A DNA stretch of 64,000 nucleotides from Limnephilus marmoratus. Taxonomy: Eukaryota > Arthropoda > Insecta > Trichoptera > Limnephilidae. The translations under genes were made by a program, and so were the position numbers. Below are positions 43,101 to 55,549 of the stretch, in pieces. Numbering within the stretch: position 1 is the stretch's first letter; every line of letters starts with the position of its first letter. Location of the stretch: contig OU862912.1 in assembly GCA_917880885.1 (NCBI GenBank), forward strand, positions 53,369,117 to 53,433,116, in the 5' to 3' direction. The notes below the pieces were generated by a model. That model was given only the letters and a program-made list of their open reading frames with translations. It was not told the origin of the DNA and did no database searches.

Positions 43101-43819
43101 ATAGACCGGGAGGGGAGATAGGTTAACCCTACGTCATCGACTACACGGATGAAACTGATAATGGGCATCTAGGAAACCTTAAAAAAGCTGGTCTGCCGGT
43201 GCGCCTCTTGGCAGGAGCCGCGCAGTCATGGAAATAGTCAGCGATTTTTTTGGTCTAAATTACGTCATCGACTACATGAACGGGAATGGTCTCATATGAT
43301 AAAGGTCGATTAGAAAATGAGAAAAAAGCAGGTCTGCCAACCGGCAGCCTGGCAAGTTCGGAGGCAGCCGGCGTCAAAGTGGGGAAAAAATTGGTCGATT
43401 TTACGTCATCGACTACACGAATGAAACCAATGAATAACTATAGTCCAGATCATTCCATATAAGAATTTCGCGGTCTGCCGACCAGCAGCCTGGCAAATTT
43501 TTGTGTACGATTTTTTTAAGTTTTTTTTTTATTTTTTAAATTTTTCGTTTATCTTTATTATTATTTTTATTTCACTATATTTTTAAAAACTTTGAATGCC
43601 ATATTTTAAAAAAAATAAGCGAAAAATATAAAAAAAAATAATTTAAGAGTTCCCAGTGTACCCATCCGTCAGGCGAGCCTTTAGACGCCAAACCACTTAC
43701 GAAACCTGCCGCGGTGCCCCTCACCGCTGTCGCGTGTTAATATTTTTGTACAAATTTATAATAATAATAGTCCTTTTAAGATTGCCTAATAGTCCATAGT
43801 AGTTAGAAGTTCGAACAAC

Positions 43820-44574
43820 CAACCCACCGTCGCCGTAAGAGCTGCGTTCGTCCGAAAAACGACGGAAATTTCCGAACACCGTCCGTTTCATATCGGTTTC
43901 GCTTGCCCTGCTGCATCGATTACATCGAATACAAGATCGAAACTAATGAAAACCTGTAGTCTAAATCATCCCATTTATGACTTCTTTCGTTTGCCGACCA
44001 GCAGCCTGTCAGTTTTTTGTGTACGATCTTTTAAAGTTTTAAATTTTTTTTAAATTAAATTTTATTTTTTTTTTCAATATTTTTATTATTATTTTTATTT
44101 GAATATTGTTTGAAAAACTTAGAATGCAATATTTTAAATAAAATAAGTTGTAATCATAAAAAAATAAATTTTGAGTGTTCCGAGTGTAACCATCGGACGG
44201 GAGAGCCTTTCGACGCGAAACAGCTTACTGGAAACTGGCCACGGAGTCCTTCGCCGTCAACGCGTGCCCATATTATTAAACCAATTTATAATAATATAAG
44301 TCTTTTTAAGATAACCTAATAATCCATAGTGGTTGGAAGTTCGAACAACAACCGCACCGTCGTCGTAAGAGCTGCGTTCGTCCGAAAAACGACTGAAATT
44401 TCCGAACCCCGTCCATTTCATATCGGTTTCGCTTGCCCTGTTGCACCGATTACTTCGAATTCAAGATCGAAACTAACGAAAAACTGTAGTCTAGACAATT
44501 GCATTCATGGCTTCCTTGATCTGCCGACCAGCAGCCTGGCAGTTTTTTACGTACGATTTCTAAAGTTTTTTTAA
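43820..44574 (+). repeat. Foldback left-arm units with a recurring short frame
   Basis: The unit frame at 44329-44574 reads NNNRTVVVRAAFVRKTTE then FHIGFACPVAPITSNSRS. A near-identical frame begins at about 43820 in the previous unit. See the matching right-arm frames. No homology recognised. Confidence 0.55.
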
Positions 44575-44935
44575 TTTTATTAAAATTATTTTCATTGTAT
44601 TTATTATTATTTTTATTTCAATATCGTTTTAAAAAATTGGAATGCCAGATTAAATAAAAATAAGTGGCAATGATAAAAAAATTAATTTAAGTGTTTCGAG
44701 TCTACCAACCAGGCTATAATATGGGCACGCAATGGCAGCGAAGGGCTCCGCGGCCAATTTCCAGTAAGTTGTTTCGCGTCGAAAGGCTCTCCCGTCCGAT
44801 GGGTACAATCGGAACACTCAAAATTTATTTTTTTATGATTACTACTTATTTTATTTAAAATCTCGCATTCTAAGATTTTAAAACTATATTCAAATAAAAA
44901 TAATAATAAAGATATTAAAAATATTTTTTTTTTAA

Positions 44936-46242
44936 TTAAAAAAAATTTAAAACTTTAAAAGATCGTACACAAAAAACTGACAGGCTGCTGGTCGGCAGAT
45001 GAAAGAAGTCATAAATGAGATGATTTAGACTACAGGTTTTCGTTAGTTCCGATCTTGTAATCGATGTAATCGATGCAGCAGGGCAAGCGAAACCGATATG
45101 AAACGGACGGGGTTCGGAAATTTCCGTCGTTTTTCGTACGAACGCAGCTCTTATGGCAACGGTGCGGTGATTGTTCAAACTTCCAACCACCATTGACTAT
45201 TAGATTATCTTAAAAAGACTATTATTATTATACATTTGTTTAATAATATGGGCACGCGTTGGCGGCGAAGGACTCCTTGGCCAGTTTCCAGTAAGTTGTT
45301 TCGCGTCGAAAGGCTCCCCCGTCCGATGGGTACACTCGGAACACTCAAAATTTATTTTTTTATGATTACAACTTATTTCATTTAAAATCTTGCATTCTAA
45401 GTTTTTAAAACCATATTCAAATAAAAATGATAATAAAGATATTGAAAATATTTTATTTTAATAAAAAAAAAAAATTTTTTTTTAAAGATCCTACACAAAA
45501 ACAGCCAGGCTGCTGGTCGGCAGACCAAAGAAGTCATAAATGGAATGATCTAGACTACAGGTTTTCGTTAGTTTCGATCTTGTATTCGATGTAATCGATG
45601 CAGCAGGGCAAGCGAAACCGAAATGAAACGGACGGGATTCGGAAATTTCCGTCGTTTTTCGTACGAACGCAGCTCTTATGGCAACGGTGCGGTGATTGTT
45701 CAATCTTCCAACCACCATAGACTATTAGGTTATCTTAAAAAGACTATTATTATGATAAATTTGTTTAATAATATGGGCACGCGTTGGCGGCGAAGGACTC
45801 CGTGGCCAGTTTCCAGTAAGCTGTTTCGCGTCGAAAGGCTCTCCCGTCCGATGGGTACACTCGGAACACTCAAAATTTATTTTTTTATGATTACAACTTA
45901 TTTCATTTAAAATCTTGCATTCTAAGTTTTTAAAACCATATTCAAATAAAAATGATAATAAAGATATTGAAAATGTTTTTTTTTTAATAAAAAAATTTAA
46001 AAAAAATTAAAAAGATCCTACACAAAAACAGCCAGGCTGCTGGTCGGCAGACCAAGGAATTCATAAATTAAATAATCTAGACTACAGGTTTTCGTTAGTT
46101 TCGATCTTGTATTCGATGTAATCGATGCAGCAGGGCAAGCGAAACCGATATGAAACGGACGGGGTTCGGAAATTTCCATCGTTTTTCGTACGAACGCAGC
46201 TCTTATGGTGACGGTGCGGTTGTTCTTCGAACTTTCAACCAC
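44936..46242 (-). repeat. Foldback right-arm units with a recurring short frame
   Basis: Three units keep an open frame of 74-85 residues (44936-45193, 45491-45718, 46018-46242): RTVAIRAAFVRKTTEISE, FACPAASITSNTRSKLTK and LPTSSLAVF. The fourth, near 46700, is interrupted. The frames could be recent-copy identity rather than selection. No family recognised. Confidence 0.55.
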
Positions 46243-47479
46243 TGTGAACTATGATGTTATCTTAAAAAGACTTACATTATTATAAATTGGTTTAATAATA
46301 TGGGCACGCGTTGACGGCGAAGGGCTCCGCGGCCAGTTTCCAGTAAGTTGTTCCACGTCGAAAGGCTCTCCCGTCCGATGGGTACACTCGGAACACTCAA
46401 AATTTATTTTTTTATGATTACAACTTATTTTGTTTAAAATCTTGCATTCTAAGTTTTTAAAACCATATTCAAATAAAAATAATAATAAAGATATTGAAAA
46501 GAAATAAAATTTAATTTAAAAAAAATTTTAAACTTTAAAAGATCGTACACAAAAAACTGAGAGGCTGCTGGTCGGCAAATGAAAGAAGTCATAAATGGGA
46601 TGATTTAGACTACAGGTTTTCATTAGTTCCGATCTTGTATTCGATGTAATCGATGCAGCAGGGCAAGCAAAACCGATATGAAACGGACGGAGTTCGGAAA
46701 TTTCCGTCGTTTTTCGGACGAACGCAGCTCTTACGGCGACGGTGGGTTGGTTGTTCCAACTTCCAACTACTATGGACTATTAGGCAATCTTAAAAGGACT
46801 ATTATTATTATAAATTTGTACAAAAATATTAACACGCGACAGCGGTGAGGAGCACCGCGGCAGGTTTCGTAAGTGGTTTGGCGTCTAAAGGCTCGCCTGA
46901 CGTATGGGTACACTGGGAACTCTTAAATTATTTTTTTTAATATTTTTCGATTATTTTTTTAAAATATGTCATTCAAATTTTTTAAAAATATAGTGAAATA
47001 AAAATAATAATAAAGATAAACGAAAAAAAAAATAAAAAAATAAAAACTTTAAAAAATCCTACACAAAAATTTGCCAGGCTGCTGGTCGGCAGACCGCGAA
47101 ATTCTTATATGGAATGATCTGGACTATAGTTATTCATTGGTTTCATTCGTGTAGTCGATGACGTAAAATCGACCAATTTTTTCCCCACTTTGACGCCGGC
47201 TGCCTCCGAACTTGACAGGCTGCCGGTTGGCAGACCTGCTTTTTTCTCATTTTCTAATCGACCTTTATCATATGAGACCATTCCCGTTCGTGTAGTCGAT
47301 GACGTAATTTAGACCAAAAAAATCGCTGACTATTTCCATGACTGCGCGGCTCCTGCCAAGAGGCGCACCGGCAGACCAGCTTTTTTAAGGTTTTCTAGAT
47401 GCCCATTATCACTTAAAAGTAGTTTCATCCATGTAGTCGATGACGTAGGGTTTACCTATCTCCCCTCCCGGTCTAAAAG

Positions 47480-47650
47480 GAGACGTCGCGTTTCAGTAGC
47501 CATGTTGACAGGTTGCCACGGTTACGCTCTACGACCTGTCAAGTTTTCAAGTAATTTTCGATATGTCAGACCAGGAAAATATCATTCTTGTTCAAAAGGT
47601 TGATAAATTATTATTATATTTTATTATTATTATTATATATTTGACTGGTC
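47480..47650. other. Non-coding interval
   Basis: A (TTA)n run lies at 47610-47640. Confidence 0.3.
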
Positions 47651-47815
47651 GGTAGTGGTAGTGGTTCCGGAATGGGAACACGTGTGAGGAAGGGAACGCG
47701 GGAGAAGAAAGGAAAGTGGAAGGGGAACGGGTCGAATGGGAAAGGACACGCAAGGAGAAACAATTTATTTATTAATTGGCATAGCAATGCATGCCGGGAA
47801 CTCGTTAGTCATACA
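47650..47815 (+). mobile_element. Helitron-like 3' fragment
   Basis: GAAGGGGAACGGGTCGAATG, GGACACGCAAGGAGAAACAA and GGCATAGCAATGCATGCCGG match the 3' end of the Helitron at 8186-8729. The hairpin GGCAT...ATGCC is kept and the end is TTAGT instead of CTAGT. Confidence 0.55.
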
Positions 47816-47819
47816 TAAA

Positions 47820-48335
47820 ACCCGATTAATGAACAGACATTCCAAATAAAATTACAGCATTAAAATTACACTAATATTAAAATAAATTTTCTTTGACATG
47901 GGTACCAACTACCAACCAAAATGAAACTTTTGTATTCAGTATTCACCTAGTGCCAGTAATAATATTTTGACAAATTGACATTTGACGAATGTTTACGGTA
48001 CGATATACCACAGACAATCTCAAAACGCGTGTAATACAACAAAGCAATGTCACACCCATCACAAAACACGACAGTTTTCAAATAAAATATAAGCCAAATT
48101 CTTGTTCAGGGAAAATTCCCGATTGTGACGGCTGCCGTATTAAATTCTTGAAAATAATAATATTATGTTTTGTGCCACCCTAAACAGAAATAATAATGAA
48201 AAGAGAAAATGTTTATGCTGATTCCGTAATATTTATTTCTTTATAATTGCTTTCCAGCGAAATTCTTTTTTGAATTTTTGATAAACGAGATTAAAAAAAC
48301 TTCTTCAAACGATGATAACAATTATTTTGATAGAA
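47820..48335. other. Non-coding interval
   Basis: No supported gene. Confidence 0.3.
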
Positions 48336-48339
48336 AGTT

Positions 48340-48650
48340 CGGGCTTCTTGGTCGAGGGAAAAGGCTCTCAACTAGCAATCCAAAGGTCGCAGGTTCAAAT
48401 CCCATTTGTGTTATTTCACAATTTATTCATTAAAAATAATATATATTTGCGGCACGTTCCTGAGTGGAAGATACTCTCAATACCGCACTAGATAAAAGAA
48501 CCATTCAGAATTGAGACATTGCTTGAAATGACTTTAGCCGTGTTTGGTGACCAGATCTGAATAGTCAAGTATTTCCCCACCTTCCTCTTTCCGATCTCCT
48601 TTCCCTACCCATTACCTTTAGCAATACATACTGTAATGGTCCGCCACCCT
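48340..48650 (+). repeat. SINE C copy, plus strand
   Basis: tRNA-like head TTGGTCGAGGGAAAAGGCTC ... GGTTCAAATCCC, then TGTTATTTCACAATTTATTC, GCGGCACGTTCCTGAGTGGA and the GGTGACCAGATCTGAATAG block. Same order as the 7.4-kb copy on the opposite strand. Confidence 0.7.
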
Positions 48651-48652
48651 TG

Positions 48653-51600
48653 GGTTTTGACACCAATTGTGATGAACCCTACCTAGCTGATTTACTTTTC
48701 TAAGCTTCTACCTCGTAGTTTAAATCTCGTAGCTCCTGTCTCGTAGCCACGCTCATAATTCTACCCTTATGTCCTACTGATCACACCACTAGGTATGATG
48801 GCCTGACTCAACCCTCCTTTCGGTTTATTTCTACCTCAGGCTCGTGATTTCTAAACTCCTATACCTTATAATCTAGCTAAACCTACCCTATCTTCTTAAA
48901 TCCCTGCGATTTTCTCACAGTAATCAAGATTTAAGATTTTAGTTCACATTATTTCTATAATCTGCGTTGTGTGATTTTTTATTTTAGATTTTACATCTGT
49001 TTGCATACTTAGTATGCACACATATGTAGAGAAGATAATGTATTACGTGTGGTAACCCTAGATTCTTTTAGAGAAAGGGTGAGAATTTTCCGATCAATTT
49101 ATTTATTATTATTTTAGAGTATTTAACCGAGTTCGATAAACTAACCCCGCCTTAACTTTGTGTCTATTTGATTTCTGTAGGAATTTAGTGTGTTTATTTA
49201 ATTCTTCCTATCACCGCGGATACATCGATAACATAACACATTTCAAGAAAGCAAACCTTACCTTACCGGGGATCGTACTCGAGGGTCCAGTTTTCTCAAT
49301 TGAAGTCCTTGTCTGCAACCTCCCCTAACATAATGTTTTGTGTAATCATAGTTAGTAGTCATAGTTAGTATTCACGATATTGTTGGAATAGTAAGGATGG
49401 ATGGATATGGGGAGGGGGATAAAATGTTTGCTGAAAAGTCGGCTCCTCCGCTAACCAAGTGAAAACCGATGAACAACAATTACAAACTCGAATTCTCCCA
49501 GTACGTTTGCTAGGCTTGTCCTTAGATCCGAGTTTTACTCTCTTCGACGAGCGTCTCATGCTATGAAAGGGGCCCTTCACGCCAGCAGGGGGAATACCAA
49601 GTCTTCATGCCGTTTTTCTGTCCCACTCCGACTTCCGACGCCTCCGGGTTGAATTTAACTCTACTGAGTCTAGAAGGGGTATTTCATGTCTTCCCTTATC
49701 ATGCCTCTATCCGTTAAATGTGGCGTAAGCTTGTGACGGGCAGATCCTTCCTCCCACGTGACCGACCCAGCGTTACACTCCACCTCTGACTAGCTGACAT
49801 AAAACTCACCTCGTGAACCTTATGTTTGCTTTCAGGTTTGACAAGAACTTCCGGTATGCGAATAACCTGTAGCTTTAATGCCGCGTCTGCGTATTGTCCG
49901 CACACGTCCTTCCTCTTCCCCGTATGCCCCACCTCGACAATACCGCCACAAGATCAAAGCTCTCTCCGTTCGGGAAAGGTTGACACTTACATTTCCGGAT
50001 GGCTCATAAACACATACCGTAGCCTTGAAACTTACGTTCGAGAAAAGTTAGGATTCAGGACTGTATGAGTATTTGAACACCAGTGTTTTTTAAATGAGGT
50101 CACTAGCTCCTCGTGTATTAGGTTTTAGGATTATGGGTATTTATGGGTTCTTGGATACCTACTTGCTATAAGAAAGATTTAAAACGAGATAAGTCAAGTT
50201 GTCATTGAATTAATGACCTCCTGAATAATTGTGATGAGCTCTCTTTGAGTTTGAAGCTAGTCGCAGTACTTTACTTTGCGAAATTTTTGCGCGCGGAATC
50301 AATGCTACCTATTGGCGATTGCTCTAGTATAATCAGTTGTTTAGAATTGAGTGAATTTAACGTCGATTTTTCTTTCACATATTGGGCGAAGTTTCCGTCG
50401 TAAGCTATGATTGATAAACCTGCCCCTTGACTTTTGTGCTTTTGTTTTGTTTATTCGTTGATGGAATTTAGGTGACCGTGTCATTGAACTCTAATCGAAA
50501 TTTTAGGTACACAATCGAAGGTCATATAACATACCCTAATCTCGTCGGTGAAAGGATTCGGTAGGTATTAGCTATACCTATCAATTTGCTATTTCTATTG
50601 ATTTTTGCGTTACGTATTTCATTTCTCATGGTTATTTGTTTATTTAATTTATGTGTTGTCGTTAATTATTTTCCCTCGTCTTATTATTATTATTATTATT
50701 CAAGTACGCCAATGTAATTACCTAGAATGATTAAGAGGCACACTCCTATCACACCTTGTAATACCTAATTAAACTGTGCCAATAATTAATTAACTCCGAT
50801 GAACGAAAGACCGATATTAAATAGGTACATCATTTTTATGGTTTGTTTGTTTACTCTTCACACAGACGACCTTCGGTATACTGACCTACTTTGGAGATTG
50901 TTTATTTCTACGGTCATTGTCCTTTTGAAACACAATTCATTGGTTAACTAATTCTTTTATATTTTACTTGTGCTAGCTTTGCCCAAACATTGGTCGTTTA
51001 AGTAGGTACTTTGCTAACCTAAGAGGTATCTGGATGACCTAGCTTCAACTAAGGTATAATTTGCTTGACCTACATAGTTCTGAGAAATATAGGTATTTCG
51101 GTTACGAATCGAACTGATATCTTACGTCGCATTCCTTATACGCGCTTAAATAAACATTACACCTACCTAACTAAAACAAGTACTTGTATGACCTAATTTA
51201 TAAGTAGGTATTTGTTTGTTTGACCTAATTTTGAGACGCTTGTATACTCCCGCACACGAAATATAGAATAAAGAGCTTCCACGATAGTCATTTATTACGT
51301 TCTACGCGCCTCGATTCGTTTTATATGAGTTATAATAAATTAGCGTATTTACCTAACTGAAGTAAATACCTACATATGTATCCTAACTCTAAAGCAGGTA
51401 TTTCCTGTTTGACCCACTTTCGAGCAAGTGAAAATTGTTATTAGTGTGTTAGTGACAAACTTCAAAGGTCCGATTGATTTATTGGTGATGCACGCTCGTC
51501 CCTTTCTTCTTTGTCTCTGAAAATAATTAATAATTGGTTTTATCTTACCGCCCTCGATCGATTACAATTTTTCCCAGTCGGAACTTTCATAACTTCGACA

Positions 51601-53640
51601 TTGTGATCGAGGTTTTCCTTTTTTTTCGTTTCCTAGCTAATGGATTCCTATCGGCCCTTTTTGAGAAAAGACTCTGATGATGAAAAAAACTCTTCAAATA
51701 TCTGTCTATTTAAAATTCACTTCGGTATTTCGCTTAGTTCCTCAACCTCGTATTAATTACTGTTTTATTTCATTCGCCTTCGAGAGGTGATTCATCAAAT
51801 AACAAATCAGATGTTTAATTTTATTGTCCGGAATTAGGTAAATTATTATTTATTCACAATATTTTAATATCACTTTAGAATTAATAACCGTAGATACGCA
51901 CGTTTTCCAAGTGTACGAATTATTATCACTACTGTTTATTACAATTTCGTTATTCAATTCACAAAGGATTTTTAACCGCTTTATTATTGAACCACTGTAG
52001 TTTAAACGTGACTCGTACAATTCGTTATTGTTATTTATTTTACATATGTCATGTTATTTAAAGTAAGGTTAAAGTTTTAATTATTATATCACCTATAGTT
52101 AATTTTAAAATCGCGTGTTATATTTTCTTTTATCCGGTAATTTGATTTATTTTAAGACACTGGATTTTTGTTAAATGTTATAAAACCACTAAATATAAGT
52201 TGTAAGAAAGAACCCCGAATGTCTTATTTACTGACTTTAAACACTTTCATTATAAAACACCCGAACTTTCACGAAGTATTATTTAGGCACTTTTCCGGAC
52301 TCTCCGTTGATCGTCTTTGAAATTTTTATTCCTCAATTTTAAAGGGAAAATAAAACACTGAATTTACTATTTTTTTGCAAACACTTGTAGACATTTTTCA
52401 ACTCTACTAGAAGCACTAGTTTACTAGTCTTCTTCGCGCACCTTTACATTTTTCTTGATCGCGCACTTCCCGTTATTTCATCCGAACTCTCCCTCAATCT
52501 CCCAACGAATCCCCTTTCTTTATCAAACCATGGTCTTTTAAAAACTTTTTAGAGCTCTCCTTTCATAGAAAAATCACCCCTGATCGCCCAGACTTTCATA
52601 GGAAAAGGACCAAATTCGGTTCCTCCGTATATGACCTTTTGTCAAATCTCTGCTAATTCCCTATCTCATGTCTTAGAACCAAATTAGTTTAGTGTCTCTC
52701 TCTCGTAAAAAATCACATAAATTTTCTCATTGACAGGTATTTATATTAAAAATTTCATGTACTTGCTCGTAATTCATTTTTTTAATGCCTACACCATAAA
52801 AGTAATGTTTTTATTTTAGAGTAAATATTCGTATTTAACTTGTATAATTTTGTTTAGGTCGTTTCGTGTTAATGATACCCTTAATTGCTTGAAATCATGT
52901 TTTATAATTTTATTTGGATAAAGTCATATCAACAAAGTGATAGCCAACCTTTTTTCTCTAGTCAAACGGTTAGCGATTCCTTCGACGGTTCTCACGCATT
53001 TCCCAGTGTCAGGCTACGTTAAGCATCTTTTCCTGTGATTTGATTTAATTGTAGAGTGACCAAAATGTACCGTGGCCTTTGATATGCAATATTTTCAATA
53101 TCCTGTTTATCGTGAATAGTGTTGTCAGATCAGAGTAATCCTTATATCGGTACCTATTAAAGTCAATTTAAGTAGTTCCAATCAGTTTTCTTTTGAGATA
53201 TTTGGCTCTAATAACTTCGTTTCACCATTCCATTTCCATATCAATAGATTTTCCCACTTTTTCAGGTTATTATATTCAGTTTGTGAAAATTTTCGAGATT
53301 CTACCCGTTTTTTGTGATCATTCCAGATCGGTTTTAATTAAATCGACCCCTGGGACCATTCATGTTACGTTTTCCGTGCCCTTATTGATGATTTTTCATT
53401 TACTTATTTTCAACATTTCCGCCTAAGATTTTCTTGTTTCCATTTGAAACGTTAGGTGCCCAAAACCTGCAGTTCTCGATCGCGCCTTAAATAAACACGA
53501 CCCGGGTCAATAATCCTTCAACTCTTTGTCTTTAGTTCTGTTTACTATTCCGTTCGTTGAACTTTCGTTCCTGTGGGAAAGAATTCAAGGCCGCTCAATC
53601 TGATCAAAGCCCACTAAAACGATACACGCCTATAATTTCT
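48653..53640 (-). other. Five-kb interval without coding frames; possible long LTR remnant
   Basis: The minus strand of 48653-48672 reads TTGGTGTCAAAACCCAAGGG right after ...GGTTCATCACA. TGGTGTC is the start of many tRNA-Leu-type primer-binding sites and CA is the expected LTR end, so 48670 onward could be a minus-strand 5' LTR. No second LTR, polypurine tract, gag or pol is visible, and 5 kb would be unusually long. TAGGTA/ACCTA words are frequent around 50.5-51.4 kb. I find no gene. Confidence 0.25.
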
Positions 53641-54150
53641 CTGATTGGTTCAAATTATTTTTAATCGCCTTATTTACTCCCTCATTGGCAGAATCCAAAC
53701 TTCCTTTGTCCTCGAGATGCTATGATATGGGGGTTCTCTCGCTCCAGTCTCTATGCAGATTTCTGTATAGTTCCCAACTGCTCGGACAGATGTCGCCGAA
53801 TGTACCATTTTCTCTACATAATATTTAGAGGAAAAATTTTTTTCTTGTAGGCTTCTCGTAGATTGAAGGTTGGCATTCATCACAATACCGTATCGTGCGG
53901 TATTCACATGAGAAAAATCATATCCCAGATACATGTACACATTTATTTTAAATTTAAGAACATATTTTAGATACTCTCAGAATGGCCCTTGTAAAAGACC
54001 GCTATTCGGAATGGAAACGTTGCCGTTGCTTGAAATTCAAAAGTAAATAAAATGTTAAAGGAACTGAATTGGCTAACCGTGAAACAGATGCTGACCTTGA
54101 ATACGATGATATTTATACAAAAAAAAAATAATTAACAACATTTTACCAAA
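53641..54150. other. Non-coding interval
   Basis: A minus-strand frame (53674-53940) contains GARPP/YHS-like text without recognisable family. No supported gene. Confidence 0.25.
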
Positions 54151-54380
54151 ATACTTCTCAAATAAAATTATATTCAACAAGGACATTCACAGACATGACA
54201 CAAGGATGTGCAAGGAAATCAGGCTTCAAAAAATGGACAAGGCGAATACGCAGAACAGTTTACTGTACAATGGGATGAAGTTATATAACACGCTACCAGA
54301 AACTTTAAAGTCCGCACCAATCGAAAAGTTCAAGACGTATTGTAGGAGCTACATAAAACTACATAAAATTTAGTTTGCAA
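54150..54380 (+). pseudogene. LINE ORF2 C-terminal fragment
   Basis: An open plus-strand stretch reads HDTRMCKEIRLQKMDKAN, then MKLYNTLPETLKSAPIEK and FKTYCRSYIKLHKI before a stop. LYNxLPxxLKxxxxxxFKxxxxxYI is the standard LINE terminus. The RT is missing. Confidence 0.6.
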
Positions 54381-54444
54381 TATGAAATAGTATAATTAAT
54401 TAGAAATTTGAAAACTTAAATGTTCAAATTACTAAAATAAAAGA

Positions 54445-54610
54445 AATGGCAAAATCCATGTTTGGTGACGAGGTCGGAAGATCCAGGTTCTACCCCACTT
54501 TCTCGTACCCCATATCCTTCCCTTCCCCACTACCTTCGGTCTGAAATACTCTAATTGGGGATGCCATAGTTTCACTGGCTTCTGGCAGTTATGACTTGCG
54601 ATAGTTCGAG
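54445..54610 (+). repeat. SINE C 3' part, plus strand
   Basis: AATTGGGGATGCCATAGTTT and CCCACTACCTTCGGTCTGAA match the SINE C 3' block; GTTTGGTGACGAGGTCGGAA matches its central block. Confidence 0.6.
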
Positions 54611-54614
54611 CTAC

Positions 54615-55250
54615 ATGATATAGATGACTGTAGTGTAGATAATACACTGGACTCACCCCTCCATGGTGGGTACCAAGGTTCGAGGAACCGTAGAGATTTT
54701 AAGAGCACAATTGAGAAGACCTTAGTCTCCAGGCCGTCCTACACACTTCATTACTGATTATAAAAGTGTTTAGCCTAAATAAAGACACGATGTTTTTTGT
54801 GAAAAGGACGTTATTATTTCAAGAATCACAATTTACAAAAAACACGTAAATGCCCAAACATTTCATGACAAAGTGAATGGATTAAATGAAGTCCTTTGTA
54901 ACATCAAAAGCACAAATTTTCTTGTAAAACCGGATTTTAAAAGAAATTCTAAAAGCCCATTAGAATATTATAATGGTATGGATTTACACAGGAATGTTAA
55001 TATTGTGATTCCACAATACAAAGGAAGGTCACATCTAACAGGTAATAGGTAAACCCACACTTGTTTGCTGAACATCTTTTAGCGTTAAATAACGAGAAGT
55101 GCTAACAAGTTAATAAAAGTGTTATGTCTTCGCGTTACTGCCTTATTATTCATAAAATTTTATACCAGTATCATCAAGACTCACATTTACGAGAAAAAAT
55201 TGGTCTAAAACAGTCATTTTTTGCACCATGTAAAGTTTGTAGTTTGCTAC
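54615..55250. other. Upstream region of the candidate secreted-protein gene
   Basis: No coding frame. A promoter would lie here, but I see no decisive TATA/Inr combination. Confidence 0.25.
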
Positions 55251-55315
55251 GTGATCGATCCATTTAAAAATTTCTTTAAAATGATAAAACAAGAGTGAAA
55301 TATTTATTTTTTAAG

Positions 55316-55549
55316 ATGTGGGAAACAGTTTTCTTTGTTTTCATTGTTTCTGTTGTTAGTGGACATGATTCTGAAGGTGTTGAAGTTTTAGAAGACTTTC
55401 CTTGTAATGGGTCGACGAAGATTATGGAAACATTCAACGAAATGGATCCATCTTTTTATACTCTTGTGATAATTCCTAGTGAGTTTAGTGAGTTCCCTGA
55501 AAAGGTTGATATAAGATTGCAGTTTGATTCTTATGTAAATGTCACTATG
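55316..55549 (+). CDS. Exon 1 of the candidate gene (signal peptide)
   Basis: The in-frame ATG at 55316 is preferred over the upstream GTG at 55295 because it gives a compact hydrophobic signal peptide. The consensus donor GTAAGT follows at 55550. There are two N-glycosylation sequons (NGS, NVT). Confidence 0.6.

Larger units (their letters stand above)
43102..47475. mobile_element. 4.37-kb foldback element with tandem units in opposed arms
   Basis: The termini TAGACCGGGAGGGGAGATAG (43102) and its complement (ending 47475) begin two opposed arms. The outermost ~340 bp hold direct repeats of a GTCATCGACTACACG motif. Inside, ~530-bp units are arrayed in tandem, about two and a half in the left arm (to about 44713) and about five in the right. 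Each unit has an AT-rich part, a CCGACCAGCAGCCTGGCA motif and a GC-richer part (CGTTCGTCCGAAAAACGAC). Long inverted repeats made of tandem subrepeats define foldback elements. There is no transposase. Flanks share only AAA. Confidence 0.9.

Noticed and set aside
43093..47484. 9-bp target duplication for the foldback element
   Set aside because: Flanks GTTGTCAAA and AAAGGAGAC share only AAA next to the termini; no convincing duplication.
53674..53940. 88-residue minus-strand frame upstream of the candidate gene
   Set aside because: No recognisable motif, no splice partners, and no compositional difference from its surroundings.
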